From the NCBI GenBank assembly GCA_036009105.1, contig DASYMJ010000107.1, positions 1-25,289 of the forward strand: 25,289 bases of DNA, in the 5' to 3' direction. Position 1 is the stretch's first letter. The number at the start of each line of letters is the position of its first letter. Under the pieces are notes generated by a model that saw only the letters and a list, made by a program, of their open reading frames with translations, was not told the DNA's origin and searched no databases. Made by a program: the position numbers and the translations under genes. This stretch comes from JAFAVZ01 sp036009105. GTDB lineage: Bacteria > Acidobacteriota > Thermoanaerobaculia > Gp7-AA8. Below, in pieces: positions 6,767 through 14,909 of the stretch.

Positions 6767-6782
6767 GAGAGCCGGCCCTACA
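6703..6782. repeat. REP/MITE-like element with perfect 25-bp terminal inverted repeats, copy 2
   Basis: The element runs from TGTAGGGCCGGCT to AGCCGGCCCTACA. Its outer 25 bp at each end are perfect inverted repeats. Each arm folds on itself (GGGCCGGCT, 3-nt loop, AGCCGGCCC). The central 30 bp include CGATCCGATATG. It has no coding capacity. Copy 1 at 2423-2482 shares the termini, and a partial copy lies directly upstream as unit 1 of the tandem repeat. The structure suits a non-autonomous element moved by a REP-type (RAYT) or other transposase encoded elsewhere. Confidence 0.8.
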
Positions 6783-6806
6783 TGCGCGGTACCATAGCCG
6801 CCGCCC

Positions 6807-9800
6807 ATGGCCGGGATCGGTAGTCTGTTGTCGGGCGGCAGTTACGCCGGGACCGGGCTCGCATATGCGACCGCCGCGGTCGCGCTCGCCATCCTCCTGC
6901 TGGGAGCGGCGGTTCTTCGCCGCGGCCGCGCGGCGCCGATCAGCCTCCTCTTCTTCGTCATCACCGTCGTCGAAGCCGGCTGGCTGGCCGCCTTCGCCCT
7001 GATGTACGCCTCGCGCGGCTCGGAGACGGCCATCATCTGGGCCCGCGTGGCGCACTTCAGCTCCTGCTTCATCGCCCCCGCCATCTTCCACTTCGCCGCC
7101 ACGCAGGTCGGCAAGCGGCGCGCGCTGCGCAGGTGGATCCTTCTCTTCTGGCTCCTCTGCGCCGCGATCGCCGTCACCGGCCTGGTCACGCCGTGGTTCG
7201 TGCGCGGCGTGCGGCTCTACGCGTGGGGCTATTACGCGGAAGGGTCGCTGTTCAACGGCGTGTGGGTGCTTTTCTTCGGCGGCATCCTCCTCGCCGCCAT
7301 GCGCCTCTTCGCCACGGCGTATCACCGCAGCGAAGGGGCGGCGCGCGAAAGGGCGGGGGCGTTCCTCCTCGCCTTCGCCATCAGCTCCATCGCCGCGCTG
7401 GACTACCTGCCCACGGTCGGCGTCGACGTCTACCCGGTCGGCTACGTCGCCATCCTCGCCTTCACCATCGTCGCCGCCAGCACCGTCTGGCGCTACCAGC
7501 TGGCCGGCCTCACCCCGGAGTACGCGGCCGGACAGATCCTGGAGACGATGAAGGGCGCGGTGCTGGTGGTCGACATGCAGGGCCGCATCCGCGTGGTCAA
7601 CCGCGCCGCCGCCGTCCTCCTCGGGTACGGCCGGGACGAGCTGCGCGGCATGCACATCCGCACCATCATCGATCCGGAGTCCAACCTGTCCACCGGCCAG
7701 CTGCTGGACAGCATGGGCATCCTCGAGGCGCAGATGGTGTGGCGCGGCGCGCAGGGGCAGGTGATCCACATCCTCGCCTCCTCCTCGCTCGTCCGCGATG
7801 CGGAGGGGTTGCCGGTTGCCGTGGTCTACGTCGCCAGCGACTTCGGGGAGCGGCGGCGCGCCGAGCAGGCGCTGCGGGAGAGCGAGTCGCGCTACCGCTC
7901 CCTCTTCGACGCGAACCCGCTGCCGATGTGGATCTACGACTACGAGACGCTGCGCTTCATCGCCGTGAACGATGCGGCGGTGCAGCACTACGGCTACACG
8001 CGCGACGAGTTCTTCGGCATGACCATCGCCGGCATCCGCCCGGAGGACGACATCCCGCAGATGCTCGCCGCCATCAAGGGCGCGAGCGGCTACAAGAGCA
8101 GGGGAGGCTTCCGCCACCGGAAGAAGAACGGCGCCGTCATCGACGTCGAGATCACCTCGCTCGATCTCGATCAGGGCGGCCGCCACACGCGCCTGGTGAT
8201 CGCGCAGGACATCACCGAGCGCCGGCGCGCCGAGGAGGCGCTGCAGAAGAGCGAGCAGCTCTATCGCGAGCTGTTCGAGAACGCGACGGACATCGTCTAC
8301 ACCCATGACCTGCAGGGCCACTTCACCTCCATGAACTTCGCCGGCGAGCGAAGCCTCGGGTATACCCGGGAGGAGGCGATGGAGTTCACGATGCAGGACG
8401 TCATCGCCCCGGAGCATCTGGAGATCGCGCTGGAGGAGATGCGCAAGAAGCTGCGCGGCGAGGCGTCGTCGACGTTCTACGAGATCGACATCCTGGCTCG
8501 CGACGGCCGCCGGGTGCCGGTGGAGGTGAGCTCGCGCCTGGTGTACCAGAACGGCCGGCCGGTGGGCGTGCAGGGCATCGCGCGCGACATGACCGAGCGC
8601 AAGGCGAACGAGCAGCGCTTCCGTCTCCTCTTCGAGCGCAACCTGGCCGGCGTGTTCCGCGGCTCGATCGACGGCGAGATCATCGAGTGCAACGACGCGC
8701 TGGCCCGCATCTTCGGCTTCGACAGCCGGGAGGAGCTGATGACGCAGCCCGCCGGCTCGCGCTACTACGATCCGGCCGAGCGGCCCCGCCTGATGCAGCA
8801 GCTGCGCGATCAGCGCACCCTGGCCAACGTCGAGCTGCGGATGAAGCGCCGCGACGGCAGCCCGATGTGGGTGCTGGAGAACGTCAGCCTGCTCGATGAC
8901 GGCCTGCTCGAGGGCACCATCATCGACATCACCGACCGCAAGACGGCGCAGGAGCAGATCGAGTATCAGGCCTATCACGACGTGCTGACCGGGCTGCCGA
9001 ACCGGCTGCTCTTCCGCGACCGCATCGGCGTCGCGCTGGCGCATTCGCGGCGCGTGGCGCGCGCGGCGGCGGTGATGTTCCTCGATCTCGATCAGTTCAA
9101 GCTCGTCAACGACACTCTCGGGCACACGGTAGGGGACGGACTGTTGCAGGCCATCGCGCAGCGGCTGGTGGAATGCGTGCGCGCCGAGGACACGGTGGCC
9201 CGGATGGGCGGCGACGAGTTCACCATCCTGCTCACGGAGCTGAGCGACCGGCGCGCGGCCTCGATGGTTGCGCAGAAGGTGCTCGATGCGGTGCGGCGGC
9301 CCATCGAGGTGGATGGCCACGAGCTGTTCGTCACCACCAGCATCGGCATCGCCATCTTCCCCGAGGATGGGACCGATGCCGAGACCCTGCTCAAGAACGC
9401 CGACCGGGCGATGTACCGGGCCAAGGAAGTGGGGCGGAACAACTATCAATACGCGCTGGACATCGACGGCTTCGCCGGCCGGCTGTCGCTGGAGCGGAGC
9501 CTGCGCCATGCCCTGGAGCGCGACGAGCTCGTCGTGCATTACCAGCCGATGGTGGAGATCGCGACGGGGCGGATCGTGGGGGTGGAGGCGCTGGTGCGCT
9601 GGCAGCATCCGCAGAAGGGCCTGATGCAGCCGGACGACTTCATCCCGGTCGCCGAAGAGTCGCTGCTCATCATCCCGTTGGGCGAATGGGTGCTGCGCAC
9701 GGCCTGCCGCGACATGAAGCGCTGGCACGAGGCGGGGCATACCTCTCTGCGCGTGGCGGTCAACCTCTCGCCGCGGCAGTTCCAGCAGCGGGACCTGGTG

Positions 9801-10253
9801 GCGATGGTCGAGCGCGTTTTGGAGGAGACCGGCCTGCCGCCGGACGCGCTCGATCTGGAGATCACGGAGTCTGCGGCGATGCAGAACGCGGAGCTCTCGC
9901 TGGCGGTGCTGAATCGTTTGAAGGAGATGGGCATCCGCATCTCCATCGACGACTTCGGCACCGGCTATTCGTCCCTCAACTACCTCAAGCGCTTCCCCAT
10001 CGACACGGTGAAGATCGACCAGGAGTTCGTGCGCGACCTGGACGGGGACGCGAACAGCGCGATCGTCTCCGCCATGATCTCCATGGCCCGCGCGCTGCGC
10101 CTGGTGGTGGTGGCCGAGGGGGTGGAGACGGAGGCCCAGCGCGCGTTCCTTCTGCGTGAACAGTGCTCCCTGATGCAGGGCTTTCTGCACAGTAAACCCC
10201 TTGCCGCCGAGGCGTTTACGGCCTGGTTGACAGCTGTGCCTTCTGGCACCTAG
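6807..10253 (+). CDS. Membrane-bound PAS-GGDEF-EAL cyclic-di-GMP enzyme
   Basis: The 1148-residue protein starts with a seven-helix membrane region (about 1-230) resembling the N-terminal 7TM sensor of some histidine kinases. Four PAS domains follow, beginning at about 245, 360, 480 and 605 (markers: AVLVVDMQGRIRVVN, SRYRSLFDANPLPMWIYD, ELFENATDIVYTHD, LLFERNLAGVFRGS). The diguanylate cyclase domain has GGDEF at 801-805 and a product-inhibition site RAED at 792-795, exactly five residues upstream. The EAL domain begins at about 905 with EAL at 927-929 and keeps VNLSPRQF, LEITES, IDDFGTGYSSL, VKID and AEGVET. Both active sites look complete, so it could make or degrade cyclic-di-GMP depending on the signal. 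No Shine-Dalgarno sequence is seen; TACCAT lies 11 nt upstream. It is followed 9 bp later by the antitoxin gene. Confidence 0.95.
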   Translation: MAGIGSLLSGGSYAGTGLAYATAAVALAILLLGAAVLRRGRAAPISLLFFVITVVEAGWLAAFALMYASRGSETAIIWARVAHFSSCFIAPAIFHFAATQVGKRRALRRWILLFWLLCAAIAVTGLVTPWFVRGVRLYAWGYYAEGSLFNGVWVLFFGGILLAAMRLFATAYHRSEGAARERAGAFLLAFAISSIAALDYLPTVGVDVYPVGYVAILAFTIVAASTVWRYQLAGLTPEYAAGQILETMKGAVLVVDMQGRIRVVNRAAAVLLGYGRDELRGMHIRTIIDPESNLSTGQLLDSMGILEAQMVWRGAQGQVIHILASSSLVRDAEGLPVAVVYVASDFGERRRAEQALRESESRYRSLFDANPLPMWIYDYETLRFIAVNDAAVQHYGYTRDEFFGMTIAGIRPEDDIPQMLAAIKGASGYKSRGGFRHRKKNGAVIDVEITSLDLDQGGRHTRLVIAQDITERRRAEEALQKSEQLYRELFENATDIVYTHDLQGHFTSMNFAGERSLGYTREEAMEFTMQDVIAPEHLEIALEEMRKKLRGEASSTFYEIDILARDGRRVPVEVSSRLVYQNGRPVGVQGIARDMTERKANEQRFRLLFERNLAGVFRGSIDGEIIECNDALARIFGFDSREELMTQPAGSRYYDPAERPRLMQQLRDQRTLANVELRMKRRDGSPMWVLENVSLLDDGLLEGTIIDITDRKTAQEQIEYQAYHDVLTGLPNRLLFRDRIGVALAHSRRVARAAAVMFLDLDQFKLVNDTLGHTVGDGLLQAIAQRLVECVRAEDTVARMGGDEFTILLTELSDRRAASMVAQKVLDAVRRPIEVDGHELFVTTSIGIAIFPEDGTDAETLLKNADRAMYRAKEVGRNNYQYALDIDGFAGRLSLERSLRHALERDELVVHYQPMVEIATGRIVGVEALVRWQHPQKGLMQPDDFIPVAEESLLIIPLGEWVLRTACRDMKRWHEAGHTSLRVAVNLSPRQFQQRDLVAMVERVLEETGLPPDALDLEITESAAMQNAELSLAVLNRLKEMGIRISIDDFGTGYSSLNYLKRFPIDTVKIDQEFVRDLDGDANSAIVSAMISMARALRLVVVAEGVETEAQRAFLLREQCSLMQGFLHSKPLAAEAFTAWLTAVPSGT

Positions 10254-10256
10254 ATT
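10227..10256 (+). promoter_or_regulatory. Promoter of the Xre-RES operon (TTGACA-18-TAGATT), likely leaderless
   Basis: A perfect -35 TTGACA at 10227-10232 is followed after 18 bp by TAGATT (10251-10256), and then after 6 nt by the antitoxin ATG at 10263. Transcription would start at or next to the A of the ATG, and no Shine-Dalgarno sequence is present. The -35 lies inside the last codons of the upstream GGDEF-EAL gene, and the -10 overlaps its stop. Confidence 0.6.
10236..10249. promoter_or_regulatory. Inverted repeat between -35 and -10: candidate antitoxin operator
   Basis: GTGCC-TTCT-GGCAC is a perfect inverted repeat occupying most of the promoter spacer. Binding there would block RNA polymerase, as expected for autorepression by a helix-turn-helix antitoxin encoded directly downstream. 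The assignment to this antitoxin is an inference from position. Confidence 0.5.
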
Positions 10257-10262
10257 GATGCC

Positions 10263-10676
10263 ATGAGTAAGACGTATGAGGATCTGATCAGCGTCACCAA
10301 AGGCAACTGGCTGCAGCAGCTGAACGCCGCGAAGAAGGGGTTGCCGTTCAGCCGCCTGGAGCGCTTGCGGGACATGCTGGGGCTGACCCTCGCGGAGACG
10401 GGCGCCATCATCGGGATGTCGCCGCGCACGGTGGCGCGTCGGAAGGAAGAGGGGCGGCTGGACCTCGATGAGTCGACCCGGCTGATGCGCGTGGCGCAGC
10501 TGATCAAGCAGGCGATGGAGCTGTTGCAGAATCACGAGCCGTCGGTGCGGGGGTGGATGACGCACGGCAACCCGGCACTCGGCGGTGCACGTCCGATTGA
10601 TCTGATGCGGACGGAGATCGGGGCACGGGCGGTGGAAACGCTGATTTTCCAGATTCTGGACGGGATCGGCTTCTAA
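10263..10676 (+). CDS. Xre/MbcA/ParS-type antitoxin of an Xre-RES toxin-antitoxin pair
   Basis: The 137-residue protein has an N-terminal helix-turn-helix (residues about 30-60: RLERLRDMLGLTLAETGAIIGMSPRTVARRKEEG). The C-terminal toxin-binding domain (formerly DUF2384, about 85-137) carries the family pattern GGARPIDLMRTEIGARAVETLIFQILDGIGF. Proteins of this type neutralise RES-domain toxins by covering their active site and usually repress their own operon. The stop is 1 bp before the GTG of the toxin gene, the standard antitoxin-first order. The start has no ribosome-binding site but sits 6 nt after a -10 box. The length is normal for the family. Confidence 0.9.
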   Translation: MSKTYEDLISVTKGNWLQQLNAAKKGLPFSRLERLRDMLGLTLAETGAIIGMSPRTVARRKEEGRLDLDESTRLMRVAQLIKQAMELLQNHEPSVRGWMTHGNPALGGARPIDLMRTEIGARAVETLIFQILDGIGF

Positions 10677-10677
10677 C

Positions 10678-11157
10678 GTGATCGTTGGCTGGCGCGTCGT
10701 GGCCGCTGTGCGTGCGCGGTACGCGTTCAGCGGAGAAGGCTCGCGGCGGGCGGGGACGCGCTGGACGTCCGAAGGGTTTCTCGCCGTGTATGTCGCCGAC
10801 TCGCTGGCACTCGCCGCGCTGGAGAGTCTGGTGCGGCTTCCCCACTCGGAGACTCATCCCTCGTATGTCGCCATCCGGTGCGAATTTCCGGAGGAGCTGG
10901 TCTGGCTGATCGAGGAGAATCACGTCCCGCCGGATTGGCGCGACAGCCCAGCCATCGGTGAGCTGCGCGAGATCGGCGACGGGTGGGCCGCGAAGCAGCG
11001 AACCGCCGTCATGAGCGTCCCCAGCGCCATCATCCCCCAGGAGCGCAACTACCTCCTCAACCCCGCCCATCCCGGCTTTGCGCGCATCTCCGTCGGGGAG
11101 GCCGAGCCGTTCGTCTTCGATATCCGGCTGCTGAATCGATACAATCCGGCGCCATGA
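10678..11157 (+). CDS. RES-domain NAD+-degrading toxin
   Basis: A GTG start at 10678 gives 159 residues, typical of RES toxins, which deplete cellular NAD+. The N-terminus WRVVAAVRARYAFSG, GTRW at 26-29 and ALAALE49 match the Arg/Trp and Glu region of the RES fold. VMSVPSAIIPQERNYLLNPAHPGF (about 111-134) carries the conserved Ser and the NxLLNPxHP segment. All the motifs I can recognise are intact, so it is probably active. It directly follows its antitoxin and ends with an ATGA overlap into an exported peptidase gene, an unusual passenger for a toxin-antitoxin operon. Confidence 0.9.
   Translation: MIVGWRVVAAVRARYAFSGEGSRRAGTRWTSEGFLAVYVADSLALAALESLVRLPHSETHPSYVAIRCEFPEELVWLIEENHVPPDWRDSPAIGELREIGDGWAAKQRTAVMSVPSAIIPQERNYLLNPAHPGFARISVGEAEPFVFDIRLLNRYNPAP
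11140..11145 (+). promoter_or_regulatory. Candidate leaderless -10 box (TACAAT, 8 nt before ATG)
   Basis: TACAAT ends 8 nt before the ATG at 11154 and lies inside the last codons of the toxin gene. No Shine-Dalgarno sequence is present, so the peptidase gene may have its own start of transcription despite overlapping the toxin stop. Confidence 0.35.
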
Positions 11158-12815
11158 AACGCGCTGCCGCAGTGTTGCTCGCCGCCCTCGCGCTCTCCGC
11201 CACCGCGTACGATCCCGCCAAAGTCGCCCCCGATCTCCGCCAGCGCGTCGCGCGCTACAAACGGGTGGAGATGCCGTTCACGTATGAAGGGCTCTCCGCC
11301 CGTGAGCGGCGCCTGATGGACGAGCTGATCGCCGCCTCGCGCGATCTGGAGAACATCTACTGGCGGCAGAACAACCCGGAGGACATCGCCCTCTACAACG
11401 CGCTCGCCGGCTCGAAGGACGAGACCGCGCAGCTGCTGCGGCGCTACATCTGGATCAACGGCAGCCGCTTCGATCAGATCGATGAGAACCAGCCGTTCTA
11501 CGGCAGCGAGCCGTTCTCGCCCGGCCGCGCCCTCTTCCCCAAGGGCCTCAGCCGCGACGACATCGAGGCCTACGTCAAAGCCCATCCCGAGCAGAAGGAC
11601 GCCATCTATGACGAGCGCACCGTGGTCGAGCTGGTCAGCCGCACACCGCTGAAGCTGAAGACCACGCCGTATCACGTCAAGTACCGGACTTCGCTGGCCG
11701 GCGCCGCCGCCCACCTCCGCGCCGCGGCCGGCAACAGCGACGACAAGGCGTTCGCCACGTTCCTCCGCGAGCGCGCCAGGGCCCTCCTCACCGACGACTA
11801 CTACGCCAGCGACCTGCTCTGGGTCGGCCTGCAGAATCCGAAGTTCGACATCATCTTCGCCCCCTACGAGACCTATCTCGACAACCTCCTCGGCGTGAAG
11901 ACCTCGTACGGCACCTCCGTCCTCGTCCGCAATGAAACCGAGAGCGCCAAGCTGGCCGTTTTCCAGAAATACGTTCCGGACATCCAGGATGCGCTCCCCA
12001 TCGCCGCCGCCGACCGCCCCTCCAAGGCCGGCCACGCCACGCCGATGGAAGTGATGGACGCGCCATTCCGCGCCGGCGACCTGCGCCACGGCTACCAGGC
12101 CGCGGCCGACAACCTGCCCAACGATCCGCGCATCCACGAGAAGGTGGGCAGCAAGAAGATCTTCTTCAAGAACTTCATGGACGCGCGCGTCAACTACGTG
12201 ATCCTGCCGGTGGCGAAGCTCCTCATGCAGCCCTCCGAGGCGGCGCGGGCGTCCGCGGACGGCTACCTGGCCGCGGTGATGATGCACGAGATCTCCCACG
12301 GCCTCGGGCCATCGTTCGCGCGGGTGGGCGGCAAGCAGGCCGACATCCGCCAGGCCATCGGACCGACCTACTCCGGCCTGGAGGAAGCGAAGGCGGATGT
12401 GACCGGCATGTACGGCCTGCAGTGGCTCGTCGATCACGGCGCCCTGCCGAAGGAGCGGCTGCAGGAGTACTACGCCTCGTACGTGGCCGGCATCTTCCGC
12501 ACCGTCCGCTTCGGGACGGCGGAGGCGCACGGGCGGGCGGAGATGATGGAGTTCAACTACCTGGCCGAGCAGGGGGCCATCACCCGCGATGGGCAGGGCC
12601 TCTACGGCATCGATTACGCAAAGATCCCCGGTGCGCTGATGTCGCTGACCAAGGAGTTGCTGGAGATCGAGGCTGCCGGCGATCGCGCACGGGCCGAGGC
12701 TTGGTTCGCGCGCTATGACAAGATGCCGGCCGAGCTCCGCGCGGCGCTCGAGCGCGCCAGGGACGTGCCGGTGGACATCGATCCGCTCGTGCCGTTCCGC
12801 GAGGGTGTGCGGTAG
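11154..12815 (+). CDS. Exported M49-family zinc peptidase (dipeptidyl-peptidase III-like, HEISH type)
   Basis: The start at the ATG at 11154 overlaps the toxin stop (ATGA) and gives 553 residues. A Sec signal peptide covers residues 1-18, with likely cleavage after ATA and no lipobox. The zinc motif is HEISH at 378-382, followed by EEAKAD at 410-415, which supplies the third ligand as in M49 peptidases. Classical dipeptidyl-peptidase III uses a six-residue HELLGH; the five-residue HEISH form is known from the Caldithrix abyssi enzyme. NQPFYGSEPFSPGRALFPKGLS and EPYET-like FAPYETYLDN segments also fit the family. The expected role is removal of dipeptides from peptides, here in the periplasm or outside. 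Unlike the cytosolic eukaryotic enzyme, this one is exported. Confidence 0.85.
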   Translation: MKRAAAVLLAALALSATAYDPAKVAPDLRQRVARYKRVEMPFTYEGLSARERRLMDELIAASRDLENIYWRQNNPEDIALYNALAGSKDETAQLLRRYIWINGSRFDQIDENQPFYGSEPFSPGRALFPKGLSRDDIEAYVKAHPEQKDAIYDERTVVELVSRTPLKLKTTPYHVKYRTSLAGAAAHLRAAAGNSDDKAFATFLRERARALLTDDYYASDLLWVGLQNPKFDIIFAPYETYLDNLLGVKTSYGTSVLVRNETESAKLAVFQKYVPDIQDALPIAAADRPSKAGHATPMEVMDAPFRAGDLRHGYQAAADNLPNDPRIHEKVGSKKIFFKNFMDARVNYVILPVAKLLMQPSEAARASADGYLAAVMMHEISHGLGPSFARVGGKQADIRQAIGPTYSGLEEAKADVTGMYGLQWLVDHGALPKERLQEYYASYVAGIFRTVRFGTAEAHGRAEMMEFNYLAEQGAITRDGQGLYGIDYAKIPGALMSLTKELLEIEAAGDRARAEAWFARYDKMPAELRAALERARDVPVDIDPLVPFREGVR

Positions 12816-12825
12816 GGGAGGCCTG

Positions 12826-13272
12826 ATGGCGGAGCAGAAACACGTACTGGTCGTGGATGACGACGCATCGGTCCGGGAGATGCTGTCGACGGCCTTCCGG
12901 CTGCACGCGCTGGAGGTCGACGTGGCGGCGAACGGTCGCGAGGCGCTCGATCTTCTCCGCGAGCGCCGCTACACGGTCATCGTGCTGGACCTGATCATGC
13001 CGGTTCTCGACGGCTTCGGTGTGCTGGAAGGAATGGATGGGCTGGAGGACTCGCCGGTGGTGCTCGTCCTCAGCGGCGCCGACCGGCGCATGCTCGAGCG
13101 GCTCGACGCGCGCCGCATCCACGGCGTGGTCCGCAAGCCGTTCGATCCGGAGGAGCTGGCCTCGCTCGTCGTCGCCTGCGCCGAGATCAAGGGACGCTCG
13201 CCGTTCGAGACCATGGCCATGGCCATGCTGGCCGGCGGACCGATTCTGGCGTGGCTGTCCGTGAAGCTGTGA
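12826..13272 (+). CDS. Single-domain response regulator (CheY-like receiver) with hydrophobic tail
   Basis: GGGGAGG at 12815-12821 lies 4 nt before the ATG at 12826; the product is 148 residues. It has the acidic pair in VLVVDDD (7-13), phospho-acceptor D55 in VIVLDLIMP, S83 and K104 in VRKPF, so the receiver looks functional. No DNA-binding or enzymatic output domain follows. The last about 25 residues (FETMAMAMLAGGPILAWLSVKL) are unusually hydrophobic and could form a short membrane-associating helix. It starts 10 bp after the M49 gene and probably shares its transcript. A second receiver of similar design lies convergent at 13359. No cognate kinase is in the window. Confidence 0.9.
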   Translation: MAEQKHVLVVDDDASVREMLSTAFRLHALEVDVAANGREALDLLRERRYTVIVLDLIMPVLDGFGVLEGMDGLEDSPVVLVLSGADRRMLERLDARRIHGVVRKPFDPEELASLVVACAEIKGRSPFETMAMAMLAGGPILAWLSVKL

Positions 13273-13358
13273 CCGGCGGGCGGCGGGCGGCCGGAATGTG
13301 GCAGGCGCACCCGATGGGCTCCTCGTTCTCCGGCTCGCTGCCGGCCGACCGCTGCCCG

Positions 13359-13817
13359 CTACCCGAGGCGCTGGCGGAGGACTTCAGCGAGGAGCAGGAT
13401 CACGCCGTTCGAGAAAAAGTAACGGCCGATCGGTCTTTCATCGAGGCCGGCACAGGAGCGCACGGCGCCCAACAGGGTCTCCACTTCGAACGGCTTGGCC
13501 ACGATGCCGCACACGTCGAACTCCTTGACCCGCGCCACTTCCCGCTCGGACAGGGAGGCGGTCAGGACCAGGACGCGGCGCAGGGTCTCAGGCGTGGTCG
13601 CCTGCAGGAACTCGAGCACGCCGTAGCCGTCCAGGCCCGGCATGCGCAGATCGAGCAGGATGGATGCGTATTTTTTGGTTCTGAGATGCTCTACCGCTTC
13701 CGTTCCGTCGGACGCGACTTCGATCGTGAACTCGCGCTGCAGCAGCGCCGTCACGAGGGTGCAGGTCGCCTCGTTATCGTCAACGAGGAGGACCTGCGGC
13801 TTATCGACTCTCGACAT
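13359..13817 (-). CDS. Single-domain response regulator with C-terminal hydrophobic tail
   Basis: I choose the ATG at 13817 because GGAG lies 9 nt upstream, rather than the GTG at 13841; this gives 152 residues. Receiver residues are in place: VLLVDDNE (9-16), phospho-acceptor D56 in ILLDLRMPGLDG, a Thr in VLVLTAS and a Lys in IVAKPF. After the receiver come RPIGRYFFSNGVILLLAEVLRQRLG, a hydrophobic C-terminal extension parallel to that of the convergent regulator at 12826. Without an output domain, signalling must be through protein contacts. A 86-bp gap with GC-rich repeats (GGCGGGCGGCGGGCGG) separates the two convergent stops. Confidence 0.9.
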   Translation of the reverse strand: MSRVDKPQVLLVDDNEATCTLVTALLQREFTIEVASDGTEAVEHLRTKKYASILLDLRMPGLDGYGVLEFLQATTPETLRRVLVLTASLSEREVARVKEFDVCGIVAKPFEVETLLGAVRSCAGLDERPIGRYFFSNGVILLLAEVLRQRLG

Positions 13818-13919
13818 TGTAAAAAGCTCCGAGTGCTGCACAGGATGAACTACTCGGTGGACCGTGCGGCTATTCTACATCAGCGGCAACGATGGACGGC
13901 ATGACGGCCATGCGGAATC

Positions 13920-14909
13920 ATGAAGCGGACGCGTAAAGACCTTGCACGGGACGCAAGCCCGGAAACGACCTGGGACGATCTCCTCGGCGGCCAGGCGGAG
14001 CCTGCCGACCAGGCGCGCTCCGCGGTCGTGATCTCCGTCTCCAGCGGCCGCTGCCGCCTTTTCCGCGACGGCGCGGAGCTGGACTGCCTGGTGCCGCCGC
14101 ACATGGCGGTGCGCCAGAAGAGCGCGCTGGCGGTGGGGGATCGCGTGCTGCCGGAGGAGGAGGAGGGGCTGTGCCGTATCGAGCGCGTGCTGCCGCGGCA
14201 CAGCGTGCTGGCCCGCCCCGATCCGCTGCGGCCGCACATGCAGCGCCTCATCGCGGCGAACATCGACGTCGTGGTGCACGTGGTCTCGGTGAAGTCGCCG
14301 CCGCTGCGGCCGCGGCTCATCGACCGCTACATGATCGCCATCCTGCGCGGCAACGCGCAGCCCGCCGTCTGCGTCAACAAGGTCGATCTGCTCGATGAGG
14401 GCGAGCGCGCCGCGGCCGCGGCGCTCCTCGCGCCGTATCGTGACCTCGGCGTGCCGGTCATCTTCTGCTCCACCCGCGACGGGGAAGGCATCGCCGCATT
14501 GCGTGCGGTCGTGGAAGGGAAGATGTGCGCCCTGGTGGGGCACAGCGGGGTGGGGAAGTCATCGATCCTCAACGCGCTCGACCAGCGGCTGGAGATCGCG
14601 GTGGGGGAGTTGCACGCCAAGCGCGGCACCGGCCGCCACACCACTACCGCCTCCACCCTGCACGACCTGGGCGGCGGAACGCTGCTCATCGACACGCCCG
14701 GCATCCGCGAGTTCGGGCTCTGGAATCTCGATCGCGACTCGCTGCGCGACTACTTCCCGGAGCTGGAGGAGCCGGGCGGGTACTGCCGCTTCAACGACTG
14801 CACGCACGTGCACGAACCGGGCTGCGAAGTGAAGGAGCGCGTCGCGGCGGGATCGCTCAACCGCGCGCGCTATGAGACGTACCTTCGCCTGTACGAGGAT
14901 TTATCGTGA
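13920..14909 (+). CDS. rsgA: Ribosome small-subunit-dependent GTPase A
   Basis: The 329-residue protein shows the circularly permuted GTPase order that defines RsgA: G4 NKVD at 153-156, then G1 GHSGVGKSS at 207-215, then G3 DTPG at 258-261. An N-terminal OB-fold covers about residues 33-95. A zinc knuckle follows with C289, C294, H296 or H298, and C302. RsgA binds late 30S subunits and helps release maturation factors under GTP hydrolysis. The start lacks a clear Shine-Dalgarno sequence. The 3' end overlaps the convergent BON-domain gene by 9 bp. Confidence 0.97.
   Translation: MKRTRKDLARDASPETTWDDLLGGQAEPADQARSAVVISVSSGRCRLFRDGAELDCLVPPHMAVRQKSALAVGDRVLPEEEEGLCRIERVLPRHSVLARPDPLRPHMQRLIAANIDVVVHVVSVKSPPLRPRLIDRYMIAILRGNAQPAVCVNKVDLLDEGERAAAAALLAPYRDLGVPVIFCSTRDGEGIAALRAVVEGKMCALVGHSGVGKSSILNALDQRLEIAVGELHAKRGTGRHTTTASTLHDLGGGTLLIDTPGIREFGLWNLDRDSLRDYFPELEEPGGYCRFNDCTHVHEPGCEVKERVAAGSLNRARYETYLRLYEDLS

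Noticed and set aside
6607..6782. CRISPR array
   Set aside because: Only two units, no spacers of regular length between conserved repeats; it is a tandem copy of a palindromic element.
5510..6808. 432-residue open frame on the minus strand, starting in the tandem palindromic repeats
   Set aside because: Antisense to the aldolase-like gene and the 6296 gene; its N-terminal 'repeats' are translated palindromic elements.
6717..10565. 1282-residue open frame on the minus strand
   Set aside because: It is antisense to the GGDEF-EAL gene, rich in His/Arg/Ala/Leu repeats from GC-skewed codons, and has no recognisable domain; a shadow of the real gene.
11049..12530. 493-residue open frame on the minus strand
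   Set aside because: Antisense to the M49 peptidase, Val/Arg/Gly-rich with no family features.
13273..13358. Terminator or small RNA between the two convergent receivers
   Set aside because: The sequence is GC-rich with GGCGGGCGG iterations, but there is no stem followed by T residues and no promoter-like box.
13842..13919. tRNA-like fold upstream of rsgA
   Set aside because: No GTTC T-loop or acceptor-stem pairing could be found; only a short GCATG/CATGC inverted repeat is present.
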